The translations under genes and the position numbers were made by a program. Of a stretch of 64,000 bases of DNA, positions 17,338 to 24,921 are shown in pieces. Every line of letters starts with the position of its first letter. Within the stretch, counting starts at the first letter, position 1. The notes under the pieces were generated by a model, which ran no database searches, was not told the origin of the DNA, and was given only the letters and a program-made list of their open reading frames with translations. The DNA comes from Clostridium scatologenes (GTDB lineage Bacteria; Bacillota; Clostridia; Clostridiales; Clostridiaceae), in contig NZ_CP009933.1 of the NCBI RefSeq assembly GCF_000968375.1, positions 2,790,001-2,854,000 of the forward strand, written 5' to 3'.

Positions 17338-18528
17338 TTATAGTTCAAATGGTGCCCAATAGCTTTGTTTATCAACTTTACCTGTCTTGTTAACTTCTTT
17401 TAATATGTTAAACATCTTATAGAACTCATCATGAGTAATCATTGATCCACCTAAGCCGGCAACAAATCCAACTGTTTTAACTTTTTCATCATTATTGTAC
17501 AGAGCCGCTCTAGCTTCAGTTAATAGAACACCTGATCCACAGGAAATTCCAAAGTTTACTGAGTTATCAACTACTCCTACAACCTTAAACTTTCTCAAAA
17601 CGTCTCTTACTTGCTGTGTTGGGAATGGACGGAATGTACGTAGCCTAACTACACCAACTTTTTCTCCAAGATTACGTAAATGTTTAGCAACATTCTTAGC
17701 TGTTTCAGCATGTCCACCCTGCATAAAGATAACACACTCAGCATCATCAGTCATATATTCTTCTAACCATGGATTATATTTACGTCCAAATATACGTCCA
17801 AATTCATCATGAACTTCTTCAATTACTTTATAAGTACCTTCTACAGCTAAATGACGTTGATATTGAGTACCAGGACCCATTTCAGGTTCCATCTGTGCTC
17901 CAATTATCTGAGGATTTCTTGTATCTAAAACATGATGGTTCTTATATGGTGGTAAGAACGAATCAACTTGTTCCTGTGATGGCACATCAACTTCACCAAG
18001 TATGTGAGATACAAAATATCCATCTTGGCAAGCATATTGAGGTAAAAGAACTCTAGGATCTTCCCCTATACGATAGTACATAAGACTCATATCTAAGGCT
18101 TCCTGTGGAGTGGATGCCCATCCTTGTATCCAGCCTTGATCACGACAGCATAAAGCATCTGTTTGTTCAGAACCGAAATCTCCTGGAGGATCTAATGTAC
18201 GATCAGCAATGGCCATCTGTAATGGCAGTCTTTCTCCTGATATTGGTGAATAAACTTCCATTGCGTAAGTAACACCTACTCCTGAACTACCTGTAAAAGC
18301 ACGAGCTCCTGCAGCTGCAGCACCGTAAACAACACTTAATTGTCCATGCTCACCTTCGCCAAGAACAAATTCAGCATCTAATTCTCCATCCGCTACCATT
18401 CTTGATAATTCTGACATAATTCCAGTATATGGACGTATTGGATATGAACAAATAACATCCACATTAGCTAACTTGATTGCATTAGCTGTTGCAACACAAC
18501 CAGACATTCTCTTTATATTACTTTTCAT
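17338..18528 (-). CDS. Oxalate-type 2-oxoacid:ferredoxin oxidoreductase, alpha subunit
   Basis: A 396-aa subunit that forms much of the substrate pocket. Pyruvate enzymes have YPITPSS near residue 30; here the motif is YPIRPYTG (29-36), with Arg32 in place of the threonine. Arg110, Asp113 and Phe118 lie in ADRTLDPPGDFG. As I recall, the Moorella oxalate oxidoreductase has Arg31, Arg109 and a mobile loop with Asp112 and Phe117, so the whole set matches with an offset of one. This is the best evidence that the substrate is oxalate. AGGAGGTG precedes the ATG. It lies 31 bases after the delta gene and 21 bases before beta. Confidence 0.92.
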   Translation of the reverse strand: MKSNIKRMSGCVATANAIKLANVDVICSYPIRPYTGIMSELSRMVADGELDAEFVLGEGEHGQLSVVYGAAAAGARAFTGSSGVGVTYAMEVYSPISGERLPLQMAIADRTLDPPGDFGSEQTDALCCRDQGWIQGWASTPQEALDMSLMYYRIGEDPRVLLPQYACQDGYFVSHILGEVDVPSQEQVDSFLPPYKNHHVLDTRNPQIIGAQMEPEMGPGTQYQRHLAVEGTYKVIEEVHDEFGRIFGRKYNPWLEEYMTDDAECVIFMQGGHAETAKNVAKHLRNLGEKVGVVRLRTFRPFPTQQVRDVLRKFKVVGVVDNSVNFGISCGSGVLLTEARAALYNNDEKVKTVGFVAGLGGSMITHDEFYKMFNILKEVNKTGKVDKQSYWAPFEL

Positions 18529-18559
18529 TTTTTTAATTCACCTCCTGTTAATATTAAAC

Positions 18560-18853
18560 TTAATCTTCAAAATCTAACTCAGGAACTAAGCTTATTGCTC
18601 CAACTGGGCAAACCTCAGCACAAATACCACAGCCTTTACAATACTTTAAATTAAAGTTAATAGGATGATCCTTTGTCATAAGGTTAACACTTGAATCAGG
18701 GCAGCTAATCCAACAAGTTTGACACTCTACACATTTGTCAGCATCTAGTATAGGTCTTCTTGTACGCCAATTACCAGTAATCATTCCTTCATTTTCTTTT
18801 TGTGGTGAAGGGACAGTTCCTGCAAAAGGAATCTTTTCATATGGTACAGCCAT
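18560..18853 (-). CDS. 2-oxoacid:ferredoxin oxidoreductase, delta subunit (2[4Fe-4S] ferredoxin)
   Basis: A 97-aa ferredoxin-like subunit with two cluster motifs, CVECQTCWISCP (about 42-53) and CKGCGICAEVCPVG (about 73-86). It carries electrons from the TPP site towards free ferredoxin. In Moorella oxalate oxidoreductase gamma and delta are fused into one chain of about 315 aa; here they are separate, and 217 plus 97 residues give 314. It lies between the gamma and alpha genes with gaps of 23 and 31 bases. Confidence 0.93.
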   Translation of the reverse strand: MAVPYEKIPFAGTVPSPQKENEGMITGNWRTRRPILDADKCVECQTCWISCPDSSVNLMTKDHPINFNLKYCKGCGICAEVCPVGAISLVPELDFED

Positions 18854-18876
18854 TTTTACGACACCCCCTTAATATT

Positions 18877-19527
18877 TTAGGCAGAAGCTTTAGGTAAGCT
18901 CTTTACATCTACAACGACAGCTTGATTATAAGCTTTCTTTGCAGCACTCTTATTAACAACAATTTCTAACAAATTTTCAAATTTAACAATTCCTGTACCT
19001 TTAACAACAGCAGCAGCCAATGCAGCACCCATTCCTTTACCTATACCGGATGCATCAGTAGCACCTTCTGCTCCTGAAAGAGTAATAATAGACTTCGATA
19101 ACTTATTTGCGTCTATTGTAACTATTTTTGAAAGATTTTCAGTATTTTTCTTTATAAATTTGAATAAATACTCAGGTGACCTTTTAGTATTAATTACCAA
19201 AATAGCTCCAGGCCTAATTCCATCTAATATGTCTACACCTTTAACAAGCGTTTCCTCTGTAAGAACAACTATATCTGGTTCCTCATTTTCATAAACATAT
19301 TTTGACTCAATCTCATTAGGACTAATCTTTCCATATGCTCTTACTGGAACATAAATACGATCTGGAAGATCAACGTAATTCTCCCAAGCTTGAACGCGTT
19401 TTCCCTCTAAGGCTGCAGCTTCAGTTAAAGAAACAACTACGTCACGAGCTTCTTTGTTTTCATACACTCCTCTTCCCCAAACTGTGATTTGCTTTAAATC
19501 TGGTTCAGCGAACAAATTTTTATTCAT
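18877..19527 (-). CDS. 2-oxoacid:ferredoxin oxidoreductase, gamma subunit
   Basis: A 216-aa gamma domain of the POR family. It begins FAEPDLKQITVWGRGVYENKE, close to the family's IRxxGRGGxG start but with the glycine loop altered to GRGVYENKEA, a feature I would expect of the oxalate type. Later conserved parts are DIVVLTEETLV and the glycine-rich helix ASGIGKGMGAALAAAVV. An in-frame GTG one codon upstream is possible; GGAAGG lies 14 bases before the ATG. First of the four oxidoreductase genes and 57 bases downstream of the CDC48-like gene. Confidence 0.88.
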   Translation of the reverse strand: MNKNLFAEPDLKQITVWGRGVYENKEARDVVVSLTEAAALEGKRVQAWENYVDLPDRIYVPVRAYGKISPNEIESKYVYENEEPDIVVLTEETLVKGVDILDGIRPGAILVINTKRSPEYLFKFIKKNTENLSKIVTIDANKLSKSIITLSGAEGATDASGIGKGMGAALAAAVVKGTGIVKFENLLEIVVNKSAAKKAYNQAVVVDVKSLPKASA

Positions 19528-19584
19528 CACTTTGTTCTACACCTTCCTTCCTTTAATAATAAATATTTTTGATTTGTAGTTAAC

Positions 19585-21699
19585 TTAAGAATTGCGGGCA
19601 ACCACCTCCTTAAGTTGTTTTTCGGCATTCACATTTTTAATGGCACGTTCAAAAATATTTTCATCAATTTTCACCTTTGAACCTGTTTTCATTGCCTCTG
19701 TAAGTGCTATAAATGAAGATTTATGACATAGATTAGCTAATTCCGCTCCTGTCATTCCTTCTGTAGCTTCAGCTAATCTTCTGAAGTCTACATTCTTTAA
19801 TGTAGGTAATCTTTCAGAATGAATTTTTAAAATACATTCTCTTTCATGAACATCTGGCAAATTAAACTCTAGTATATATTCAAAACGCCCTTCTCTTATC
19901 AAAACTGAATCAATTAAATCCATTCTGTTAGTAGCAGCAAGCACAGTAACTTTATTAGAATTTTCCAAATCATCAAATTCTAATATAAGTTGGCTTATAA
20001 GTCTTTCTGTCAAACTATTTGACACTTCTGATCTAGAACGAATAATGGCATCGATTTCATCAAAGAATAAAATACATGGAGCACTTTGTTTTGCTTTAAT
20101 AAATATATCATGTAAAATCTTTTCTGATTGTCCCTTCCAATTAGAGGCCAATGTAAGACCACTTATAGTTATAAAATTTGATTTTGTAGAATTTCCAGCA
20201 GCTTTTGCAATTAAAGTTTTACCTGTACCTGATGGTCCAGTAAGTAAAATGCCTTTTGGAGAAGTAAAATTATATTCTTTGCATAACTTGGAATCTATGA
20301 ATGGAATCTCCAATAAAGTCTTTAAAGTTTTCTTAATTTCATTTAACCCTCCAATATCTTCCCATCTTACATCAGGAATTTCTGTAGCATACTCACGTGT
20401 AGCTGATGGTTGGATTTCCATTAAAGCTTTCATAAAATCATCCATAGAAATTTTGAATAGCGGAATTTTCCCATCTAGTCCAATTTTATCCATAGAGCTC
20501 CGCAAAGCTACCATACCAGCTTCTTTACATAAAGCAGAAATATCTGATCCAACAAAACCATGAGTTATCTTAGCTAATTCTTCTAATTCTACATCATCAT
20601 CAAGAGGCATACCTTTTGTATGGATTTGCAATATATTAAACCTTCCATCTTTATCAGGAGGCATTATAGCAATTTCTTTATCAAATCTACCAGCACGTCT
20701 TAATGCAGTATCTAATGAATCTGGTATGTTAGTAGCACCTATTACAACAACTTGTCCTCTGCTTTCCAGACCATCCATAAGAGCAAGCAGTTGTGCGACT
20801 ACTCTTTTTTCCACATCACCATGAACATTTTCTCGTCTTGGTGCAATAGAATCAAGCTCATCAAGAAAAATTATACTTGGAGATTTATTTCTAGCTTCTT
20901 TAAAAATTTGTCGAATTTTAGCTTCGCTTTCGCCATAATATTTATTCATTATTTCTGGACCATTGACATGGATAAAGTGAGCTTCTGTTTCAGATGCTAT
21001 TGCCTTAGCAATTAAAGTTTTTCCTGTACCTGGAGGTCCATATAGTAGAATACCTTTTGGTGCTTCAAAACCTAATCTTCTAAATATTTCTGGATATTTC
21101 AAGGGTAATTCGACAATTTCCCTTATTTTTTTGACTTGAGCATTTAAACCTCCTATATCTTCATAAGTAACCCTAGTTTTTGAACCTCCAAGTTCACATT
21201 CTACAAAAACAAGTTCAGTTTTTTCAGTTACTTGAACCGGACCTGATGGTGCTGTTCCTGCTATATGAAACCCAATTTCATTATGTCCATAAACCATTAA
21301 AGATACTTCATCATCAATTAATATTGGAATACCTTTTATTAAATTTTTTATCTCCACTACATCATCTTTTTTACACTTAAAGAACATATCTATCGGAGAA
21401 AGCACAACTTCCCTTGCTGTTTTTACTTCAATTTTACTAACTGTTACTGCCTCGTTTAACCCTGCACCAGCATTCCTTCTAATAATCCCATCCATCTGTA
21501 TAAGTGGTACTCCATAAATATCATTAAATGATGGATAAACCTTAGCTACAGTATCTTTTTTACCTTTAACACTAATGACATCTCCTGTATCTATATTGAT
21601 CTTCTCCATATCTTCTCTATTTATTCTAACTATGCCTTTACGGGAATCTTCTACTAATCCTTCTTTAACTTTCAATTTAATAGTATTGATTCCAACCAT
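19585..21699 (-). CDS. CDC48/VCP-like double AAA+ ATPase
   Basis: A 704-aa tandem AAA+ unfoldase. The CDC48 N domain spans about residues 5-85 and a second N subdomain about 100-170. The D1 module has Walker A GPPGTGKT (221-228), Walker B IIFLDE (D280, E281) and the arginine-finger stretch ALRRAGRFD. D2 has Walker A GPSGTGKT (488-495), Walker B ILFFDE and VLIREGRF. Both ATPase sites look intact. The C-terminus (VVARNS) lacks the HbYX tail used to dock to proteasomes. CDC48 is normal in archaea and eukaryotes and patchy in bacteria. It leads the oxalate operon, directly after two candidate operators, so it may help assemble or remodel the oxidoreductase (inference). Confidence 0.93.
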   Translation of the reverse strand: MVGINTIKLKVKEGLVEDSRKGIVRINREDMEKINIDTGDVISVKGKKDTVAKVYPSFNDIYGVPLIQMDGIIRRNAGAGLNEAVTVSKIEVKTAREVVLSPIDMFFKCKKDDVVEIKNLIKGIPILIDDEVSLMVYGHNEIGFHIAGTAPSGPVQVTEKTELVFVECELGGSKTRVTYEDIGGLNAQVKKIREIVELPLKYPEIFRRLGFEAPKGILLYGPPGTGKTLIAKAIASETEAHFIHVNGPEIMNKYYGESEAKIRQIFKEARNKSPSIIFLDELDSIAPRRENVHGDVEKRVVAQLLALMDGLESRGQVVVIGATNIPDSLDTALRRAGRFDKEIAIMPPDKDGRFNILQIHTKGMPLDDDVELEELAKITHGFVGSDISALCKEAGMVALRSSMDKIGLDGKIPLFKISMDDFMKALMEIQPSATREYATEIPDVRWEDIGGLNEIKKTLKTLLEIPFIDSKLCKEYNFTSPKGILLTGPSGTGKTLIAKAAGNSTKSNFITISGLTLASNWKGQSEKILHDIFIKAKQSAPCILFFDEIDAIIRSRSEVSNSLTERLISQLILEFDDLENSNKVTVLAATNRMDLIDSVLIREGRFEYILEFNLPDVHERECILKIHSERLPTLKNVDFRRLAEATEGMTGAELANLCHKSSFIALTEAMKTGSKVKIDENIFERAIKNVNAEKQLKEVVARNS

Positions 21700-21768
21700 T
21701 CAAAACACCTCTTTGCTATTTTTACTAGGTATTAAACTAGAAAAATCTTATGTTTACTAATTTAATTT

Positions 21769-21785
21769 TGGTATACGGTATACCA
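21769..21785. promoter_or_regulatory. Candidate GntR operator 1, upstream of the CDC48-like gene
   Basis: TGGTATACGGTATACCA is symmetrical except at its centre. It resembles sites of FadR-type GntR regulators such as the UxuR/ExuR pattern TTGGTATACCAA. It lies 70 bases upstream of the CDC48-like start, in the likely promoter of the oxalate operon. Confidence 0.7.
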
Positions 21786-21888
21786 TTTTATCCAAAATAT
21801 TTTTTATTTAAATAATGATTTATAAGGTAATCTCATATATTTTTATTAATTGTAATATTTAAAAATTATAGGAATATAATTGTTTATT

Positions 21889-21905
21889 CGGTATACGGTA
21901 TACCA
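21889..21905. promoter_or_regulatory. Candidate GntR operator 2
   Basis: CGGTATACGGTATACCA repeats operator 1 with one base changed, 120 bases further upstream. Two near-identical copies on a spacing of about 11.4 helical turns would allow looping by one regulator. The rest of 21700-22265 is AT-rich with no gene seen. Confidence 0.68.
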
Positions 21906-22265
21906 TTTTAGTAAAAAAATAATTTTCATTAAGGTCGCATTTTATATTGTGTGATAATCCATTTTATTTGTATTGAATATACTTTTTAAGCAAATAATTT
22001 GAAGGGACTTTTCTGAATTTTCTGTTTTGCACATCTTTACTTATATTATATCACATACTTTTCTAATTGCAATACTTTTCCATAATTAGTATGAAATGTT
22101 TTTAGTATTTTTTAATCTTATTATATTTTTTTGCATTTTCAAAACTTAGAAGTGTGTTATAAACTTAATATTTTCAACTGTTTATTATTAATATAATAGC
22201 TAATTTAGAATTGCTTAACTTTATAAAATTCATTTGAAATTCAAACAATTCATTTTAGCTTTTCA

Positions 22266-22946
22266 TTAAGTATTATCTGAATAAGACATTTCTAAAAATA
22301 CCCTACCGGTTTTTTGTACATGTGCTTTAGCTATATCATATGCTGTATTGCTATCATGATTTCGTAGAGCTTCAATAATTTCTTTATGTTCATTATATAC
22401 TTCTTTCATACGACCACTTTTAGTATATGTTAATTTTGTAAATTTACTGATATAGGCACGAAGTGTATTAACAAAATAATATAAATGGGGACTTTCTGCA
22501 GCCTTGTAAATAATTTCATGAAATTGTTTATTACCTGATATTGATTTTTCGATGTTTCCTTTTTCATATTCTTCTAACATTTTGTTATTAACAGATTCTA
22601 ATTTTTCTAAATCCTTACTTTTGATTTTTGAAGCTGCAATACTACAGCTAAGGGATTCCAATGCTTCTCTCATTAACTGTATTTCCGCAACATCCTCTTT
22701 AGTAAATCCAGAAACAACTACCCCTTTTCGAGGAATATGAGTAACCAGCTTTTCTAACTCAAGTTTACGAATTGCTTCTCTAACTGGAGTCCTACTTATT
22801 CTAAGTTGTTCTGCAATATTGCGTTCTACCAATCTTTGACCAGGTTCTAATTTTCCATCAAGAATAGCACCACGTAAAATGGAAAATACTGAATCTCTAA
22901 TATAACCCATATTATCAAATTTTATAGGTGTAAATTGATATGCCAT
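22266..22946 (-). CDS. FadR-subfamily GntR transcriptional regulator
   Basis: A 226-aa regulator with an N-terminal winged helix (LRGAILDGKLEPGQRL, then ISRTPVREAIRKLELEKLV and IPRKGVVV) and a C-terminal FCD ligand domain (EIQLMREALESL..., NKQFHEIIYKAAESPHL, EHKEIIEAL), whose histidines usually hold a metal that binds a small organic acid. It is encoded directly upstream of the oxalate operon on the same strand, 566 bases before the CDC48-like gene. The paired palindromes in that gap are its probable targets, so an oxalate-responsive or related acid-responsive role is inferred. The ligand is not shown by the sequence. Confidence 0.9.
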   Translation of the reverse strand: MAYQFTPIKFDNMGYIRDSVFSILRGAILDGKLEPGQRLVERNIAEQLRISRTPVREAIRKLELEKLVTHIPRKGVVVSGFTKEDVAEIQLMREALESLSCSIAASKIKSKDLEKLESVNNKMLEEYEKGNIEKSISGNKQFHEIIYKAAESPHLYYFVNTLRAYISKFTKLTYTKSGRMKEVYNEHKEIIEALRNHDSNTAYDIAKAHVQKTGRVFLEMSYSDNT

Positions 22947-23212
22947 TTTTCCCCTCCATTTTTAGCCATCTGACATTTGAACTCATTCCATCAGATTGTA
23001 TTATGTTTTATTTGATATTGTAAACTTTATATTTTTACATTAAATGTATTTTTTGCTTATCCTAACAATAAAAGTATATCATTTATAAAACAAGCATGTC
23101 AAACTCTATTAGTAAAAATTTGAGCAAGCTTAAATTAAACCTAAACTATTACTGCTACATACTCTATAGCTTTTAGTACAAAATATAAATATTTGTATAA
23201 CCTTTGAATAAC

Positions 23213-23243
23213 TTGTCTAAAATAATTTATGAAACAATATAAT
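23213..23243 (+). promoter_or_regulatory. Candidate promoter for the 41-aa membrane protein
   Basis: A perfect -10, TATAAT (23238-23243), is preceded by TTGTCT (23213-23218) with a 19-base spacer, longer than ideal. It lies about 50 bases before the small ORF. The rest of 22947-23294 shows no gene. Confidence 0.4.
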
Positions 23244-23294
23244 TGAAATTCAATATGCACGTAAATGCACTAATTATTGTTGTGAGGTGATTTT

Positions 23295-23420
23295 ATGGAA
23301 TTAGAAATAATAGATATCATATTTTGTGGTTTTTGTACTTCAATAGTACTATTACTCATATATGTAATAGCATTTGTAATTATATTTAATGAGTATTGTA
23401 AAAAACATTCCGAATCATAA
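23295..23420 (+). CDS. Small single-span membrane protein, 41 aa
   Basis: A short frame starts MELEIIDIIFCGFCTSIV, continues with a hydrophobic stretch to about residue 31, and ends in a charged tail KKHSES. GAGGTGA lies five bases before the ATG and a strong hairpin terminator follows the stop, so it has the full layout of a single-gene transcript. One transmembrane helix with an N-out or N-in topology is predicted. No family is recognised. It could be a regulatory membrane peptide or a toxin-like peptide; nothing seen decides this. Confidence 0.6.
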   Translation: MELEIIDIIFCGFCTSIVLLLIYVIAFVIIFNEYCKKHSES

Positions 23421-23431
23421 TTTTCTTTATA

Positions 23432-23472
23432 AAAATAACCTATAAAAGCTTTTTACTTCTATAGGTTATTTT
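23432..23472 (+). terminator. Terminator after the 41-aa gene
   Basis: Perfect 13-base arms AAAATAACCTATA (23432-23444) and TATAGGTTATTTT (23460-23472), with a T-rich right end, follow the stop codon by 11 bases. The symmetry would let it also serve the minus-strand HD-GYP gene. Confidence 0.8.
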
Positions 23473-23592
23473 CTAAATATAATGTTCTGTCTTTTACTCT
23501 TTACAAAATTTTGCAAATGATATATAATTATAATAGTTTCTTGTAAAAATAATCCTTTTGTGTAATCATATGGTCCCAAATGTATTTATAAG

Positions 23593-24639
23593 TTACAACA
23601 TTGCTTTAACTTTAATATCTAATTGTTTAGAAAGGTCAATATATCTTCCCCCAATACTCACAACAGGATTTGTAATACAATGAGGAGGTACATATAAAAT
23701 TTCTCCTTCATCATCATTAGTTAGCAAGACCTTTGATCCAACATAGCAAGCTGCTATATTTTCTAAGAAGGTATCCATTATGTGTATATCAAAATATTCC
23801 ATACTATTATTTTTAAGTATTTGAAAAGCTTCAAAAGGAGTTCTTCTCTTTCTATAAGTTCTGTCAGATGTAATTGCATCATAAGCATCTACAACAGCAA
23901 TTATTTTACAATATATACTTAATTCATCACCGTTTTTACCAAGAGGATATCCTGTACTATTCATTCTTTCATGATGCATTAATATAACTTCTTTCACTAT
24001 ATCTGATACAATACTAGTATCTTTCACCATGTTATATCCATAAACAGGGTGTTTCTTAATTTCATCAAATTCTTCCACATCCACTTTTCCTTTTTTATTT
24101 AAAATTTCAATAGGTACCTTCACATTTCCTATGTCATGAAGAAGTCCTGCCACAACTATCTGGTTTATATCTTTTTTCGTTAAACATAACCACTTACCTA
24201 AAAGCATTCCATAGAAAGATACATTTACACTATGAGTATATACATATTCTTCAGAATTTCTCAATTCACTAAGACATTTAACAATATAATATTCATCATT
24301 TATGTTTTTATAAATTGAATTAGATATTTTATCTATTTTATTTACTTCTACTTTTTTTCCCTTACATAAATCATTTACTACCTCATTTATTTCCATAATG
24401 CTAGTTTTATAATTCTTCTTTACATCAAAAAAGCTAGTTTTGGTGAATTTGGATAACTCACCATTATTTGTAGCATAAATCCAAATGTATTTTATTTCAA
24501 ATGTAGCAAGCTTTTTTATTATATAATTGTTTATGATAGTATTTTCTACAGCAATAGTTGCACCATATTTACTTACTATCTTTTGGGCAATTATATCTCC
24601 TATCTTACATTCGGAAACCAACACACATCTTTTTCCCAT
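23593..24639 (-). CDS. HD-GYP domain protein (probable c-di-GMP phosphodiesterase)
   Basis: A 348-aa protein. The HD-GYP domain covers about residues 120-300: LLHDIGNVKVP (HD pair), HPVYGYNMV, MHHERMNSTGYPLG (the GYP motif) and DAYDAITSDRTYRKRR. Family members hydrolyse cyclic di-GMP or related dinucleotides using two or three metals, and the ligands appear present. The N-terminal ~110 residues (KRCVLVSECKIGDIIAQ...) match the extension common in clostridial HD-GYP proteins. I start at the ATG six bases after GGGGGAG; an upstream in-frame ATG (24663) lacks a site. It is monocistronic and not linked to the feo genes. Confidence 0.88.
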   Translation of the reverse strand: MGKRCVLVSECKIGDIIAQKIVSKYGATIAVENTIINNYIIKKLATFEIKYIWIYATNNGELSKFTKTSFFDVKKNYKTSIMEINEVVNDLCKGKKVEVNKIDKISNSIYKNINDEYYIVKCLSELRNSEEYVYTHSVNVSFYGMLLGKWLCLTKKDINQIVVAGLLHDIGNVKVPIEILNKKGKVDVEEFDEIKKHPVYGYNMVKDTSIVSDIVKEVILMHHERMNSTGYPLGKNGDELSIYCKIIAVVDAYDAITSDRTYRKRRTPFEAFQILKNNSMEYFDIHIMDTFLENIAACYVGSKVLLTNDDEGEILYVPPHCITNPVVSIGGRYIDLSKQLDIKVKAML

Positions 24640-24738
24640 GTACATCTCCCCCAAAAATATCAAAAATTATTGTCTTCAGATTGTGTAAACTTCACCTCAG
24701 TGAAAATTGACACTTTGGAAAAGCAATTATATATTAAA

Positions 24739-24921
24739 TCAATGTTTTTTCTTATTTTCATCAATAGTTTTTTTATTCTCATAATAAGGACACATTTTTG
24801 AGCAGCTTCCACAACCACTACATTTATCATTTCGATTCTTTATATTTTTACATAATATATATACAGCTAAAATAATTATGATTCCAGCAATAATGAACTC
24901 AATTATTTTTCTATAATCCAT
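24739..24921 (-). CDS. FeoB-associated Cys-rich membrane protein
   Basis: A 60-aa protein with one N-terminal transmembrane helix (IIEFIIAGIIIILAVYILC) and a cytoplasmic cysteine cluster, KCSGCGSCSKMCPYY. Such short proteins are often encoded after feoB in Firmicutes and may chaperone iron or act like FeoC. Its start overlaps the feoB end by 11 bases, showing translational coupling. Confidence 0.85.
   Translation of the reverse strand: MDYRKIIEFIIAGIIIILAVYILCKNIKNRNDKCSGCGSCSKMCPYYENKKTIDENKKKH

Noticed and set aside
17495..18056. Plus-strand open frames opposite the oxidoreductase alpha gene
   Set aside because: They are antisense shadows of a well-supported gene, without ribosome sites or family resemblance.
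16372..19527. Pyruvate:ferredoxin oxidoreductase
   Set aside because: The threonine of YPITP is replaced by arginine, the switch-loop residues match the oxalate type, and an oxalate/formate-type carrier is encoded next to it. Not fully excluded without an alignment.
22972..23000. ATCTGA...TCAGAT dyad upstream of the GntR gene as its operator
   Set aside because: Only six-base arms, and unlike the repeated GGTATAC palindromes, so too weak to claim.
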